Assembly (NCBI RefSeq): GCF_013608025.1
Contig: NZ_VDLV01000064.1
Coordinates: forward strand, 30,355 to 94,354
DNA from: Pseudomonas brassicacearum subsp. neoaurantiaca
Lineage (GTDB): Bacteria > Pseudomonadota > Gammaproteobacteria > Pseudomonadales > Pseudomonadaceae
Reading direction: 5' to 3'
DNA length: 64,000 bases
A program made the translations under genes and the position numbers. The notes beneath the pieces are model-generated. The model searched no databases and was not told the origin of the DNA. It saw only the letters and a program-made list of their open reading frames with translations. Shown here piece by piece: positions 15,862 through 24,011 of the stretch (position 1 is its first letter; each line of letters begins with the position of its first letter).

Positions 15862-17298
15862 TCAGCCCTCATCCCCCTCATCATCGTCCCCGCCATCAAC
15901 CTTCATCCCCAATTCCTTGATCTTGCGGGTCAAGGTATTGCGGCCCCAACCCAGCAGGACGGCGGCGTCACGGCGGCGGCCGGCGGTGTGCTTGAGGGCG
16001 GTTTCGATCATGATCCGCTCGAAACTCGGCACGGCGCTGTCCAGAAGGCTCGACTGGCCGCGGGCCAGCGCCTGGTCAGCCCATTGGCGCAGGGCCTGTT
16101 CCCAGTTGGTCACTGGCGCCGAATCCTGTGGCAGGCTCAACAGTTCCGGTGGCAGGTCGCTGATATGCACTTCGCGACCCGACGCCATCACCGTGATCCA
16201 GCGGCAGGTGTTCTCCAACTGACGCACGTTGCCGGGCCACGGCAGGTTCTTGAGGTATTCCTCGGTTTCGTTCTTGAGCAGCTTGGGCTCCACCGCCAGT
16301 TCCTGGGCCGCGCGGCCGAGGAAGTGTCGGGCCAGGGTCGGGATGTCTTCGCGACGGTCCGCCAGGCGCGGGATGTGGATGCGGATCACATTCAGGCGAT
16401 GGAACAAGTCTTCCCGGAACTTACCGGCGTGGACCAGGGTTTCCAGATTCTGGTGGGTCGCGGCAATGATTCGAACATCGACCTTGACCGGGGTATGACC
16501 GCCCACCCGATAGAACTCACCATCGGCCAGCACGCGCAGCAAGCGGGTCTGGGTGTCTGCCGGCATGTCGCCGATTTCGTCGAGGAACAGCGTGCCGCCG
16601 TCGGCTTGCTCGAAGCGTCCGCGCCGCAGGTTTGCCGCGCCGGTGAAGGCGCCTTTCTCATGGCCGAACAGCTCGGATTCCATCAGGTCCTTTGGGATCG
16701 CGGCCATGTTCAGCGCAATGAACGGCGACGCCGCCCGTGGGCTGTGGCGGTGCAGGGCGTGGGCAACCAATTCCTTGCCGGTGCCCGACTCGCCGTTGAT
16801 CAGCACGGTGATGTTGGAGTGGCTCAAGCGGCCGATGGCGCGAAACACTTCCTGCATCGCCGGCGCTTCGCCGATGATCTCCGGAGTGCGGGCCAGGGCC
16901 GGTACTTCTTCCAGGCCTTGTTGTTCCTGGGCGTGCTGGTTGGCGCGCTTGACCAGGGACACGGCTTCGTCGACATCGAACGGCTTGGGCAGGTATTCGA
17001 ACGCACCGCCCTGGTAGGACGCGACGGCGCTGTCCAGGTCCGAATGGGCGGTCATGATGATCACCGGCAGCCGTGGGTGCTGCTCGCGAATCCGCGCCAG
17101 CAAGTCCAGGCCACTGGCGCCGGGCATGCGGATGTCGGAAATGATGACGTCCGGCTGCTGACGGGCCAGGCGGCTCATCACCCCGTCTGCGCTGTCGAAG
17201 CTCTGGGTGGTCATGCCTTCCTGTTGCAAGGCTTTTTCCAGGACCCAGCGGATAGAACGGTCGTCATCGACGATCCACACGGTTTCACTACGGCTCAT
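15862..17298 (-). CDS. ntrC: Nitrogen regulation response regulator NtrC
   Basis: 478 residues in three domains. The receiver domain (1-120) has the phospho-acceptor Asp in PDVIISDIRMPG. The AAA+ sigma54-activation domain (about 140-375) has Walker A GESGTGKE, the GAFTGA loop in HEKGAFTGAANL and Walker B FLDEIGDMP. A Fis-type helix-turn-helix lies at about 430-465 (TAGRRRDAAVLLGWGRNTLTR). Phosphorylated NtrC drives sigma54 transcription of glnA and related genes under nitrogen limitation. Overlaps ntrB by 4 bases. Ends with an acidic Asp/Gly tail. Confidence 0.97.
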   Translation of the reverse strand: MSRSETVWIVDDDRSIRWVLEKALQQEGMTTQSFDSADGVMSRLARQQPDVIISDIRMPGASGLDLLARIREQHPRLPVIIMTAHSDLDSAVASYQGGAFEYLPKPFDVDEAVSLVKRANQHAQEQQGLEEVPALARTPEIIGEAPAMQEVFRAIGRLSHSNITVLINGESGTGKELVAHALHRHSPRAASPFIALNMAAIPKDLMESELFGHEKGAFTGAANLRRGRFEQADGGTLFLDEIGDMPADTQTRLLRVLADGEFYRVGGHTPVKVDVRIIAATHQNLETLVHAGKFREDLFHRLNVIRIHIPRLADRREDIPTLARHFLGRAAQELAVEPKLLKNETEEYLKNLPWPGNVRQLENTCRWITVMASGREVHISDLPPELLSLPQDSAPVTNWEQALRQWADQALARGQSSLLDSAVPSFERIMIETALKHTAGRRRDAAVLLGWGRNTLTRKIKELGMKVDGGDDDEGDEG

Positions 17299-18380
17299 GT
17301 CGATGTGGCTCCTTGTTCCAGTGGCAGGAAGATCGAGAAAGTGGTGTGGCCGGGGTGGCTTTCACATTCGATCAAGCCCTGATGCTGACTGATGATGTTC
17401 TGGGTGATGGACAGCCCCAGCCCGGTACCGTCCGGGCGGCCGCTGACCATGGGAAAGAAGATGGTTTCCTGCAATTCCTGGGGAATGCCCGGACCGTTGT
17501 CGATGATCTCGATCTTGGTCACCAGGCGATGGCGCACATGGCCGATGGTGAACTGGCGCATGGCGCGGGTGCGCAGGCTGATGCGGCCCAGGCGCAACTC
17601 GTTCTGGGTGCTGATGGCTTGCATGGCGTTGCGCACGATATTCAGCACCGCCTGGATCATCTGTTCGCGATCGATCAAGACGTCGGGAATGCTCGGGTCA
17701 TAGTCGCGCACCAGGGTGATGCAGCCTTGGCTTTCTGCTTCCACCAGGCTGCTGACGCGTTCCAATACTTCGTGGACATTGCACAAAGCCAGCGAGGGCA
17801 GCTTGTTCGAGCCAAGCATGCGGTCCACCAGGTTACGCAGGCGGTCAGCTTCTTCGATGATGACGTTGGTGTAGTCCTTGAGGCTTTCTTCCGGCAGCTC
17901 CCGGGCGAGCAACTGGGCCGCGCCGCGAATGCCGCCAAGCGGATTCTTGATTTCATGGGCGAGGCCGCGCACCAGCATCTTGCTGGTTTCCTGCTTGGAT
18001 ATCTGTGCCTCTTCCTTGGTGATGCGCAGCAGGCGATCACGGGGATGGACTTCCAACAGCAGCAGGGTGGCGTGGTTGTTCAGTATTGGCGTTACCGCGT
18101 AGTCGACGGTCAGGGTCTGGCCGGTCAGGGCGGTCAGCATCGCTTCGCGCTTGGTGAACGGGTGGGCCTGTTCCACGGCCTGGCGCAGGGAATTGAGCGC
18201 TTCGGCGGACTCGGTAAACAGTTCGCTGATGAACTGCCCGTGGCTGCGCTGGCCGCTGACGGCCAGGAGCATCTCCGCCGCCGGGTTCATGTACTCGAGG
18301 CGCAGTTCGGCGTCGAGCAGGATGGTCGCGGTGGTGAGATTGTCGAGCAACAAGCGGTGTAGTGCGTCGCTAATGGTCAT
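17295..18380 (-). CDS. ntrB: Nitrogen regulation sensor kinase NtrB
   Basis: 361 residues from the ATG at 18380, which follows AGAGGTCCTG. A PAS domain (about 5-115) precedes HisKA with the phosphorylated His in GLAHEIKNPLGGIRG and a HATPase domain with DNGPGIP and GTGLGLSI. No membrane segment: it is the cytoplasmic kinase/phosphatase that senses nitrogen through GlnB (PII) and acts on NtrC. The stop overlaps the ntrC start by four bases. Confidence 0.96.
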   Translation of the reverse strand: MTISDALHRLLLDNLTTATILLDAELRLEYMNPAAEMLLAVSGQRSHGQFISELFTESAEALNSLRQAVEQAHPFTKREAMLTALTGQTLTVDYAVTPILNNHATLLLLEVHPRDRLLRITKEEAQISKQETSKMLVRGLAHEIKNPLGGIRGAAQLLARELPEESLKDYTNVIIEEADRLRNLVDRMLGSNKLPSLALCNVHEVLERVSSLVEAESQGCITLVRDYDPSIPDVLIDREQMIQAVLNIVRNAMQAISTQNELRLGRISLRTRAMRQFTIGHVRHRLVTKIEIIDNGPGIPQELQETIFFPMVSGRPDGTGLGLSITQNIISQHQGLIECESHPGHTTFSIFLPLEQGATST

Positions 18381-18591
18381 CAGGACCTCTTTTAAAGCGT
18401 AGCGTTCAAGGGCAGGCCCCCAAATCGCGCGCGCGATTAATGCGCTGATACCAGCAAAATGCAAAAACCAAACCAAGGCTCCGAAAAGAAGCGTTTAGAG
18501 CCTCAAAAGGCCATTTTTCGCCCAGTTGCGTGGCGTTCTGCCAGCTTTTACGGGTACTTTCGAACCAAAATGGGATTTGAAACTGGGTAGC

Positions 18592-18620
18592 GTGCAAGGT
18601 ATTGCACCAATATAGTGCGC
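18592..18620. promoter_or_regulatory. Putative NtrC site(s) upstream of ntrB
   Basis: GTGCAAGGTATTGCACC is a dyad, and its right half overlaps TGCACCAATATAGTGC (18603-18618), a close match to the NtrC consensus TGCACCA-N3-TGGTGCA. It lies about 220 bases before the ntrB start and at the end of the DUF4124 gene, so ntrBC probably has its own autoregulated promoter in the 254-base gap. Confidence 0.6.
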
Positions 18621-18634
18621 GACCCTGAAGGGCA

Positions 18635-19261
18635 TTAGAAGAACGGCAGGATGCTGCTTTTTTCTTCCTCGGGTTTTTCGGCGAGGGGGCATTCGGGACG
18701 CTGGCCATAGTCGGCCATGGCGCACGGCTTGACGCGGCGCTTCTGCGCGAGGGACATGCGTTGCATGTGGAAGGGCTGGTTGGCGGTGCGTTCGACGATA
18801 CGGCCCTGTTCATCCAGGATTTCGACCGCCAGGTGATGAGTGCCCCGGTCGACGTTTTTCAAGGCAAATACCGGGCTTGGCCCTGGCTCGGCGGTAGGGT
18901 TGCCGTCCAGCAGCAGACGGTAGCGGTGGCCTCTCTGCAGGCCGGGTTCGCTGGTCGCGGTGACAATCAGCTCCCCGGCGGTGCTGCGTATCGTGGCGTC
19001 CGGTTCGGGAATCAACAGTCGGAGCATCTCGTAACGAAACAAGGGCTCGGCTTGTGGCGACTCGACGGGTGTTGTCGAGGTGATACCGGAGGCGGGTGTC
19101 GGCATGCGGTTACCGGGCGGAAATTGTACTTTCCTGGCATTGCCGGGGCGTGGCTGGTCGGTGAAGACGCGATTGCCCTGGGCGTCGATGTAGGTGTAGA
19201 CCTGCGCCAGGCCAGGCATTGCGATCAGCAACAGGCCAAGGGCGACGAGTGGGCGAATCAT
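18635..19261 (-). CDS. DUF4124 domain secreted protein (copy 2)
   Basis: 208 residues with a signal peptide (MIRPLVALGLLLIAMPGLAQ). The DUF4124 motif VYTYIDAQGNRVFTDQP directly follows. The C-terminal half is a beta-sandwich-like segment (ELIVTATSEPGLQRGHRYRL ... HHLAVEILDEQGRIVE). It ends with a short Lys/Glu tail and SSILPFF. It is a tandem paralogue of the gene immediately upstream, overlapping it by four bases. Periplasmic by prediction; function unknown. Conserved between glnA and ntrBC in Pseudomonas. Confidence 0.86.
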   Translation of the reverse strand: MIRPLVALGLLLIAMPGLAQVYTYIDAQGNRVFTDQPRPGNARKVQFPPGNRMPTPASGITSTTPVESPQAEPLFRYEMLRLLIPEPDATIRSTAGELIVTATSEPGLQRGHRYRLLLDGNPTAEPGPSPVFALKNVDRGTHHLAVEILDEQGRIVERTANQPFHMQRMSLAQKRRVKPCAMADYGQRPECPLAEKPEEEKSSILPFF

Positions 19262-19776
19262 GGCAGGTGCACTCGCTGCACGGTGAAGGTGACGGTTTCG
19301 CTCTGCTGCACGAGACGTTCTCCGTCGATCACCTGGACCGCCAGGCTGTGCTCGCCGCGGTCGATGTTCAGCAATTGCAGGCGCGGCACATTGCTCGGCT
19401 GGCCGTAAGGCTGGCCGTCGAGCAGTAATCTGAATAGATGTGGACTCTGCAGACGCGGCTGCGAGCGAACGCCCACCGTGAAAGTGCCGTTGTTGGCACG
19501 CAGGGCTTCTTCGGTGGGGATGTCGGTCAGCTCCAACAGCTCGTAGGCTTTGTGCGGCGCGTTGGTGTTCTCCGGCGTCGCGGGCGTGTCGGGGCTGGTC
19601 GGGGCTTGGGATTCCACGCTGTTGAGCGGCGGCAGTTCTACGGCCTGGGCCGAAACGCCGTCGGGTGGCTGGTTGCTGTAGGCGGTGTTGCCGTCGGCGT
19701 CGGTGTATTTGTAGATCTGCGCGGCGGCGGGCAGCGCCAGCAGCAATAGCAGAAAGATTGAAAAACCGCGACCCAT
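19258..19776 (-). CDS. DUF4124 domain secreted protein (copy 1)
   Basis: 172 residues from the ATG at 19776 (MGRGFSIFLLLLLALPAAAQ signal). DUF4124 motif IYKYTDADGNTAYSNQPPDG at 21-40. The C-terminal part matches copy 2 (FTVGVRSQPRLQSPHLFRLL, EHSLAVQVIDGERLVQQ). The pair probably arose by gene duplication and is co-translated (ATGA overlap). Role unknown; secretion to the periplasm is predicted. Confidence 0.86.
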   Translation of the reverse strand: MGRGFSIFLLLLLALPAAAQIYKYTDADGNTAYSNQPPDGVSAQAVELPPLNSVESQAPTSPDTPATPENTNAPHKAYELLELTDIPTEEALRANNGTFTVGVRSQPRLQSPHLFRLLLDGQPYGQPSNVPRLQLLNIDRGEHSLAVQVIDGERLVQQSETVTFTVQRVHLP

Positions 19777-19902
19777 GGAAAAATCGACCGAAAACGAAAA
19801 GTGATGGATGCAGCATAGGCCAGGGCAGGCGGTTGGCCCAAATTGTTGCATCAACCTCTTTGGGTTGTTGTGTGCCTGATTTTTGGGCCAACGCAAATCC
19901 TG

Positions 19903-19991
19903 TGTGAGAGCGAGCCTGCTCGCGAAAGCGGTGTGCCAGACGCCGCGATGCTGAAGTTACCGGCCCATTCGCGAGCAGGCTCGCTCCCACA
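19903..19991. repeat. REP-type inverted repeat (family A)
   Basis: Arms GTGAGAGCGAGCCTGCTCGC and GCGAGCAGGCTCGCTCCCAC, between DUF4124 copy 1 and the chorismate mutase gene. One mismatch in the left arm. Confidence 0.85.
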
Positions 19992-20008
19992 GGGGTTACA
20001 AAATGTTG

Positions 20009-20566
20009 TCAGGATTTCGGGGAGATACACACCCCGGCGGTCGCCCGGATCAGGGCCAGCCGGTGTATCGGGTGTTGCTTGTTGTGGTGAGTGGCACGGG
20101 CCAGCCATTGCGGGCACTGCGGGTCGGTGCGGTAGGGCGAGAAGTCGGCCAGTTGTTGCAACAGGCGCTTTTGCAGGCGGTCGAGTTTGGGGCGGATCTC
20201 GCCTACCAGGTCCGGGCGCGGCAGATCCGGCGCCTTGCCTTCCAGGGCCCAGTCGGACAAGTCGACGTATTGGATAAATTTGTTGGCCTCTATCTGGGCG
20301 GCGAAAAACGCCTCCACGGTTTCACCGCTCAGCTTGTAGACCGGCGCCTGGGCCACGGCGGCGGCAATGACTTCACGTTCGCGCTGACGGTCCTCCACGG
20401 GTTTGCCACTGTCCCATTTGCTCAGCGCCACTTGATCGGCGATCAGCAGGCGCTCGCCAATGGCGTTGAGTAGGGGAGTCAAGGCTTCGGGTGCGGTGCG
20501 GGCTTCAGCGGCAGAGGCCAGCAGCGCGGCGGATAAGGCAAGGCAGAGCTTGAGGCGAAGCGTCAT
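20009..20566 (-). CDS. Secreted (periplasmic) chorismate mutase, AroQ-gamma type
   Basis: 185 residues with signal peptide MTLRLKLCLALSAALLASAAEA. The all-helical mutase core contains LLIADQVALSKWDSGKPVED and QREREVIAAAVAQA, holding the Lys/Asp/Arg pattern of *AroQ enzymes (Lys in ALSKW, Asp-Arg in VEDRQRERE). It converts chorismate to prephenate, but outside the cytoplasm, where its purpose is debated (possible host or quorum-related roles in P. aeruginosa PA5184-type proteins are speculative). It lies between glnA and the DUF4124 pair, read in the same direction. Confidence 0.88.
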   Translation of the reverse strand: MTLRLKLCLALSAALLASAAEARTAPEALTPLLNAIGERLLIADQVALSKWDSGKPVEDRQREREVIAAAVAQAPVYKLSGETVEAFFAAQIEANKFIQYVDLSDWALEGKAPDLPRPDLVGEIRPKLDRLQKRLLQQLADFSPYRTDPQCPQWLARATHHNKQHPIHRLALIRATAGVCISPKS

Positions 20567-20625
20567 GGGCGGTCTCGTCTTCTATAGGGAGCGACGACGC
20601 ATCATGCACGTAACCGGCGCCCATG

Positions 20626-20655
20626 AAAAAGGCCTCCCGAAGGAGGCCTCTCTTT
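20626..20655 (-). terminator. glnA rho-independent terminator
   Basis: On the minus strand: GAGGCCTCC, UUCG tetraloop, GGAGGCC, then five T. A textbook terminator just after glnA; the run of A on the other side lets it work less well in reverse. Confidence 0.92.
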
Positions 20656-20687
20656 AGTTCACGCCGTGCGTGGCGGCGCTTATTGGA

Positions 20688-22094
20688 TCAGCAGCTGTAG
20701 TACAGCTCGTATTCCAGTGGATGTACGAAGGTGCGAACCTTGATTTCTTCTTCGCTTTTCAGTGCGATGTAAGCGTCGATGAAGTCATCGCTGAATACGC
20801 CGCCCTTGGTCAGGAACGCACGGCCCTTGTCCAGCTCTTCCAGGGCTTCTTTCAGGCTGCCACAGACCTGTGGGATTTCCTTGGCCTCTTCAGGCGGCAG
20901 GTCATACAGGTTTTTGTCAGCGGCATCGCCAGGGTGGATCTTGTTCTGGATACCGTCCAGGCCGGCCATCATCAGTGCAGCGAAGGCCAGGTATGGGTTG
21001 GCAGCCGGATCCGGGAAGCGCGCTTCGATACGGCGGGCTTTCGGGCTGTTCACGTAAGGAATACGGATCGAGGCGGAACGGTTGCGAGCCGAGTAGGCCA
21101 GCATCACCGGGGCTTCGAAGCCTGGTACCAGGCGCTTGTAGGAGTTGGTCGACGGGTTGGTGAAGCCGTTCAGGGCCTTACCGTGCTTGATGATGCCGCC
21201 GATGAAGTACAGGGCGGTGTCCGACAGACCGGCATAACCTTCGCCAGCAAAGGTGTTCTTGCCGTCTTTGGAGATCGACATGTGCACGTGCATGCCCGAA
21301 CCGTTGTCGCCGTACAGAGGCTTCGGCATGAAGGTCGCGGTGCGGCCGTAGGCGTCGGCAACGTTGTGTACGCAGTACTTCAGGGTCTGTACTTCGTCAG
21401 CCTTCTTCACCAGCGTGTTGAATTTCACGCCGATTTCGTTCTGGCCGGCAGTTGCCACTTCGTGGTGGTGAACTTCAACGGTCTGGCCCATTTCTTCCAG
21501 TGCGTTGCACATGGAGGTACGGATTTCGTGGTCGAAGTCGAACGGTGGAACCGGGAAGTAGCCGCCTTTGATACCTGGACGGTGGCCTTTGTTGCCGCCT
21601 TCCACGTCCTGGTCGGACATCCACGAGCCTTGTTCGGAGAAGATCTTGAACATGGAGCCGGAGATGTCGGACTTGAACTTGACCGAGTCGAAGATGAAGA
21701 ACTCAGGCTCTGGACCGAAGAAAGCGGTGTCGCCGATGCCGGTGGACTTCAGGTATTCCTCGGCACGGTGGGCGATGGCGCGTGGGTCGCGGTCATAGCC
21801 TTGCATGGTCGAAGGTTCGATGATGTCGCAGACCAGGATCAGGGTCGGCTCTTCGGTGAATGGGTCCAGGACGGCAGTGCTGTCGTCCGGCATCAGGATC
21901 ATGTCGGAGGCTTCGATGCCTTTCCAGCCGGAGATGGAGGAACCGTCGAACATCTTGCCGATTTCGAAGAATTCGTCGTCCAGCGCATCACGGGCCGGCA
22001 TGGTCACGTGATGTTGAGTGCCTTTGGTGTCAGTGAAGCGCAGATCAATCCACTTGACGTCATGATCTTTGATGAGTTGAACCGACTTCGACAT
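20688..22094 (-). CDS. glnA: Glutamine synthetase, type I
   Basis: 468 residues. The beta-grasp N-terminus (VKWIDLRFTDTKGTQHHVTM) and the catalytic barrel (FDGSSISGWKGIEASDM, PEPEFFIFD, NGSGMHVHMSISKDGKN, RRIEARFPDPAANPYLA) are complete. Tyr in KNLYDLPPEE is the adenylylation site used by GlnE, so it is the GSI-beta class. It joins ammonia and glutamate to glutamine as a dodecamer. Expression is expected from the sigma54 site upstream under NtrC control; ntrBC lies three genes further on in the same direction. Confidence 0.98.
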   Translation of the reverse strand: MSKSVQLIKDHDVKWIDLRFTDTKGTQHHVTMPARDALDDEFFEIGKMFDGSSISGWKGIEASDMILMPDDSTAVLDPFTEEPTLILVCDIIEPSTMQGYDRDPRAIAHRAEEYLKSTGIGDTAFFGPEPEFFIFDSVKFKSDISGSMFKIFSEQGSWMSDQDVEGGNKGHRPGIKGGYFPVPPFDFDHEIRTSMCNALEEMGQTVEVHHHEVATAGQNEIGVKFNTLVKKADEVQTLKYCVHNVADAYGRTATFMPKPLYGDNGSGMHVHMSISKDGKNTFAGEGYAGLSDTALYFIGGIIKHGKALNGFTNPSTNSYKRLVPGFEAPVMLAYSARNRSASIRIPYVNSPKARRIEARFPDPAANPYLAFAALMMAGLDGIQNKIHPGDAADKNLYDLPPEEAKEIPQVCGSLKEALEELDKGRAFLTKGGVFSDDFIDAYIALKSEEEIKVRTFVHPLEYELYYSC

Positions 22095-22190
22095 ATGTCC
22101 TCCGGGTGGCTTCGGGCGGGTAGTGGAGTGCCCTTAGATATGGGTGATGCCGGCGCGAATACTCTGCCAAGGCAACCTGCCTCACAAGGG

Positions 22191-22206
22191 AGCAAATTGC
22201 ATGCCA
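22191..22206 (-). promoter_or_regulatory. Sigma54 promoter of glnA
   Basis: Minus strand TGGCATGCAATTTGCT: GG and GC separated by 10 bases, close to TGGCAY-N5-TTGCW. Predicted start near 22180, giving an 86-base leader. Confidence 0.8.
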
Positions 22207-22225
22207 GTGCCCCACCATGGGTTTT

Positions 22226-22326
22226 TTGCACCAAATCCACGCTTTTGAAGGCGTAAATCCAAGATTGTCGGACAATAACGCACTGCAATGTGGCGTCGTC
22301 AATCGATAATGACCTGTTTTGGTGCA
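22226..22326. promoter_or_regulatory. Putative NtrC half-sites in the glnA-thiI gap
   Basis: TTGCACCA at 22226-22233 and its inverse TTGGTGCA at 22319-22326 resemble NtrC half-sites; the same TTGCACCA occurs upstream of ntrB. They lie about 50 and 140 bases upstream of the predicted glnA start. Only half-sites are clear. Confidence 0.4.
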
Positions 22327-22348
22327 TGCGAAGCCAACTACAGATTAA

Positions 22349-22380
22349 TTGGTCAAACCTTGAGCAATTTCCGCTATAAT
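22349..22380 (+). promoter_or_regulatory. Probable sigma70 promoter of thiI
   Basis: Perfect -10 TATAAT at 22375-22380, 42 bases before the thiI ATG; the nearest -35-like box is TTGGTC at 22349 with a long 20-base spacer. Confidence 0.5.
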
Positions 22381-22422
22381 CCGCGCCCCCCTTTTTCGGC
22401 TGGCCGTTCGCGCGCTGTTTTC

Positions 22423-23877
22423 ATGAAACTAATCGTAAAAGTCTTCCCCGAGATCACTATCAAGAGCCGCCCGGTACGGATGCGTTTCATCCGCCAGTTG
22501 GCCAAGAACATCCGTGCCGTGCTCCGAGACCTGGACCCGGCCGTGGTGGTGAACGGCGTGTGGGACAATCTCGAGCTGGAAACCCGCGTCAGCGAACCCA
22601 AGCTGCTGAAGGAAATGACCGAGCGCCTGAGCTGCATGCCGGGCATCGCACATTTCCTGCAGGTCGACGAATACCCGCTGGGGGATTTCGACGACATCCT
22701 CGCCAAATGCATGCTCCATTATGGTGATGCGCTGGCCGGCAAGATCTTTTCGGTTCGCTGCAAGCGCGCCGGCAAGCACCCGTTCAGTTCAATGGACGTG
22801 GAACGTTATGTCGGCAGCCAGTTGCGCCGGCAGTGCGGCGCCGCCGGTATCTCGCTGAAAGATCCAGAGATCGAAGTGCGGATCGAAATTCGCGACCAAC
22901 GGTTGTTCGTGATCCACAGCCAGCACGACAGCATCGGCGGTTACCCGCTGGGCTCGCTGGAGCAGACGTTGGTATTGATGTCCGGTGGTTTCGACTCCAC
23001 CGTCGCTGCCTACCAGATCATGCGTCGTGGCCTGATGAGCCATTTCTGCTTCTTCAACCTCGGCGGGCGTGCTCACGAACTGGGCGTGATGGAAGTGGCG
23101 CACTTCATCTGGAAGAAGTACGGCAGCTCCCAACGCGTGTTATTTGTGAGCGTGCCGTTCGAAGAAGTCCTGGGCGAGATTCTCGGCAAAGTCGATAACA
23201 GTCATATGGGCGTCATTTTGAAGCGTATGATGTTGCGTGCCGCGACGAGCATCGCCGACCGCCTGCACATCGACGCGCTGGTGACCGGCGAGGCGATTTC
23301 CCAGGTATCGAGCCAGACGCTGCCGAACCTGTCGGTGATCGACTGCGTGACCGAGAAACTCGTGCTGCGTCCGCTGATCGCCAGCCACAAGCAGGACATC
23401 ATCGACACCGCCAATGAGATCGGCACCGCCGATTTCGCCCGGCACATGCCGGAGTACTGCGGGGTCATCTCGGTCAATCCGAAGACGGCGGCCAAGCGCG
23501 GGCGTGTGGAACACGAAGAGAAAGAATTCGACATGGCGGTCCTCGAACGCGCGATCGAGAACGCCAGGCTGGTACCGATCGATCGGGTCATCGACGAATT
23601 GGGCCAGGACATCCAGATTGAAGAAGTCGGCGAAGCGCTGGCTGGTCAGATCATCATCGACATCCGTCACCCGGACGATGCTGAAGATGACCCGCTGAGC
23701 GTTGCCGGCGTCGAGGTACAAACGATGCCGTTCTATGCAGTGAACGCGCGTTTCAAGGAACTGGACCCTACTCGCCAGTACCTGCTGTATTGCGACAAAG
23801 GCGTGATGAGTCGCCTGCATGCCCACCATTTGCTCAGTGAGGGGCATGCCAATGTGCGCGTTTATCGACCGAGCTAA
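22423..23877 (+). CDS. thiI: tRNA 4-thiouridine synthase / sulfurtransferase ThiI
   Basis: 484 residues; start MKLIVKVFPEITIKSRPVRM fixed by family comparison. Ferredoxin-like and THUMP domains (1-165), then the PP-loop ATPase motif SGGFDSTVAAYQIM near 188, then a C-terminal rhodanese domain (about 390-484) with Cys in YLLYCDKGVMS. The partner Cys is in MPEYCGVIS. It makes 4-thiouridine at position 8 of tRNA and passes sulfur to thiamine thiazole. The rhodanese-fused form, as in E. coli. Confidence 0.97.
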   Translation: MKLIVKVFPEITIKSRPVRMRFIRQLAKNIRAVLRDLDPAVVVNGVWDNLELETRVSEPKLLKEMTERLSCMPGIAHFLQVDEYPLGDFDDILAKCMLHYGDALAGKIFSVRCKRAGKHPFSSMDVERYVGSQLRRQCGAAGISLKDPEIEVRIEIRDQRLFVIHSQHDSIGGYPLGSLEQTLVLMSGGFDSTVAAYQIMRRGLMSHFCFFNLGGRAHELGVMEVAHFIWKKYGSSQRVLFVSVPFEEVLGEILGKVDNSHMGVILKRMMLRAATSIADRLHIDALVTGEAISQVSSQTLPNLSVIDCVTEKLVLRPLIASHKQDIIDTANEIGTADFARHMPEYCGVISVNPKTAAKRGRVEHEEKEFDMAVLERAIENARLVPIDRVIDELGQDIQIEEVGEALAGQIIIDIRHPDDAEDDPLSVAGVEVQTMPFYAVNARFKELDPTRQYLLYCDKGVMSRLHAHHLLSEGHANVRVYRPS

Positions 23878-24011
23878 GTGCCCGGGGCTGTTTGCCTGTG
23901 GCCTGCGTCACCGGCCCCCCGACGCCGCCGACACGCTGTAACTGTCGGACTCTACTGTAAATCGCTGCCACGACCTGTCAGCACACCGAATCCTCTGATC
24001 GAGATACACAA

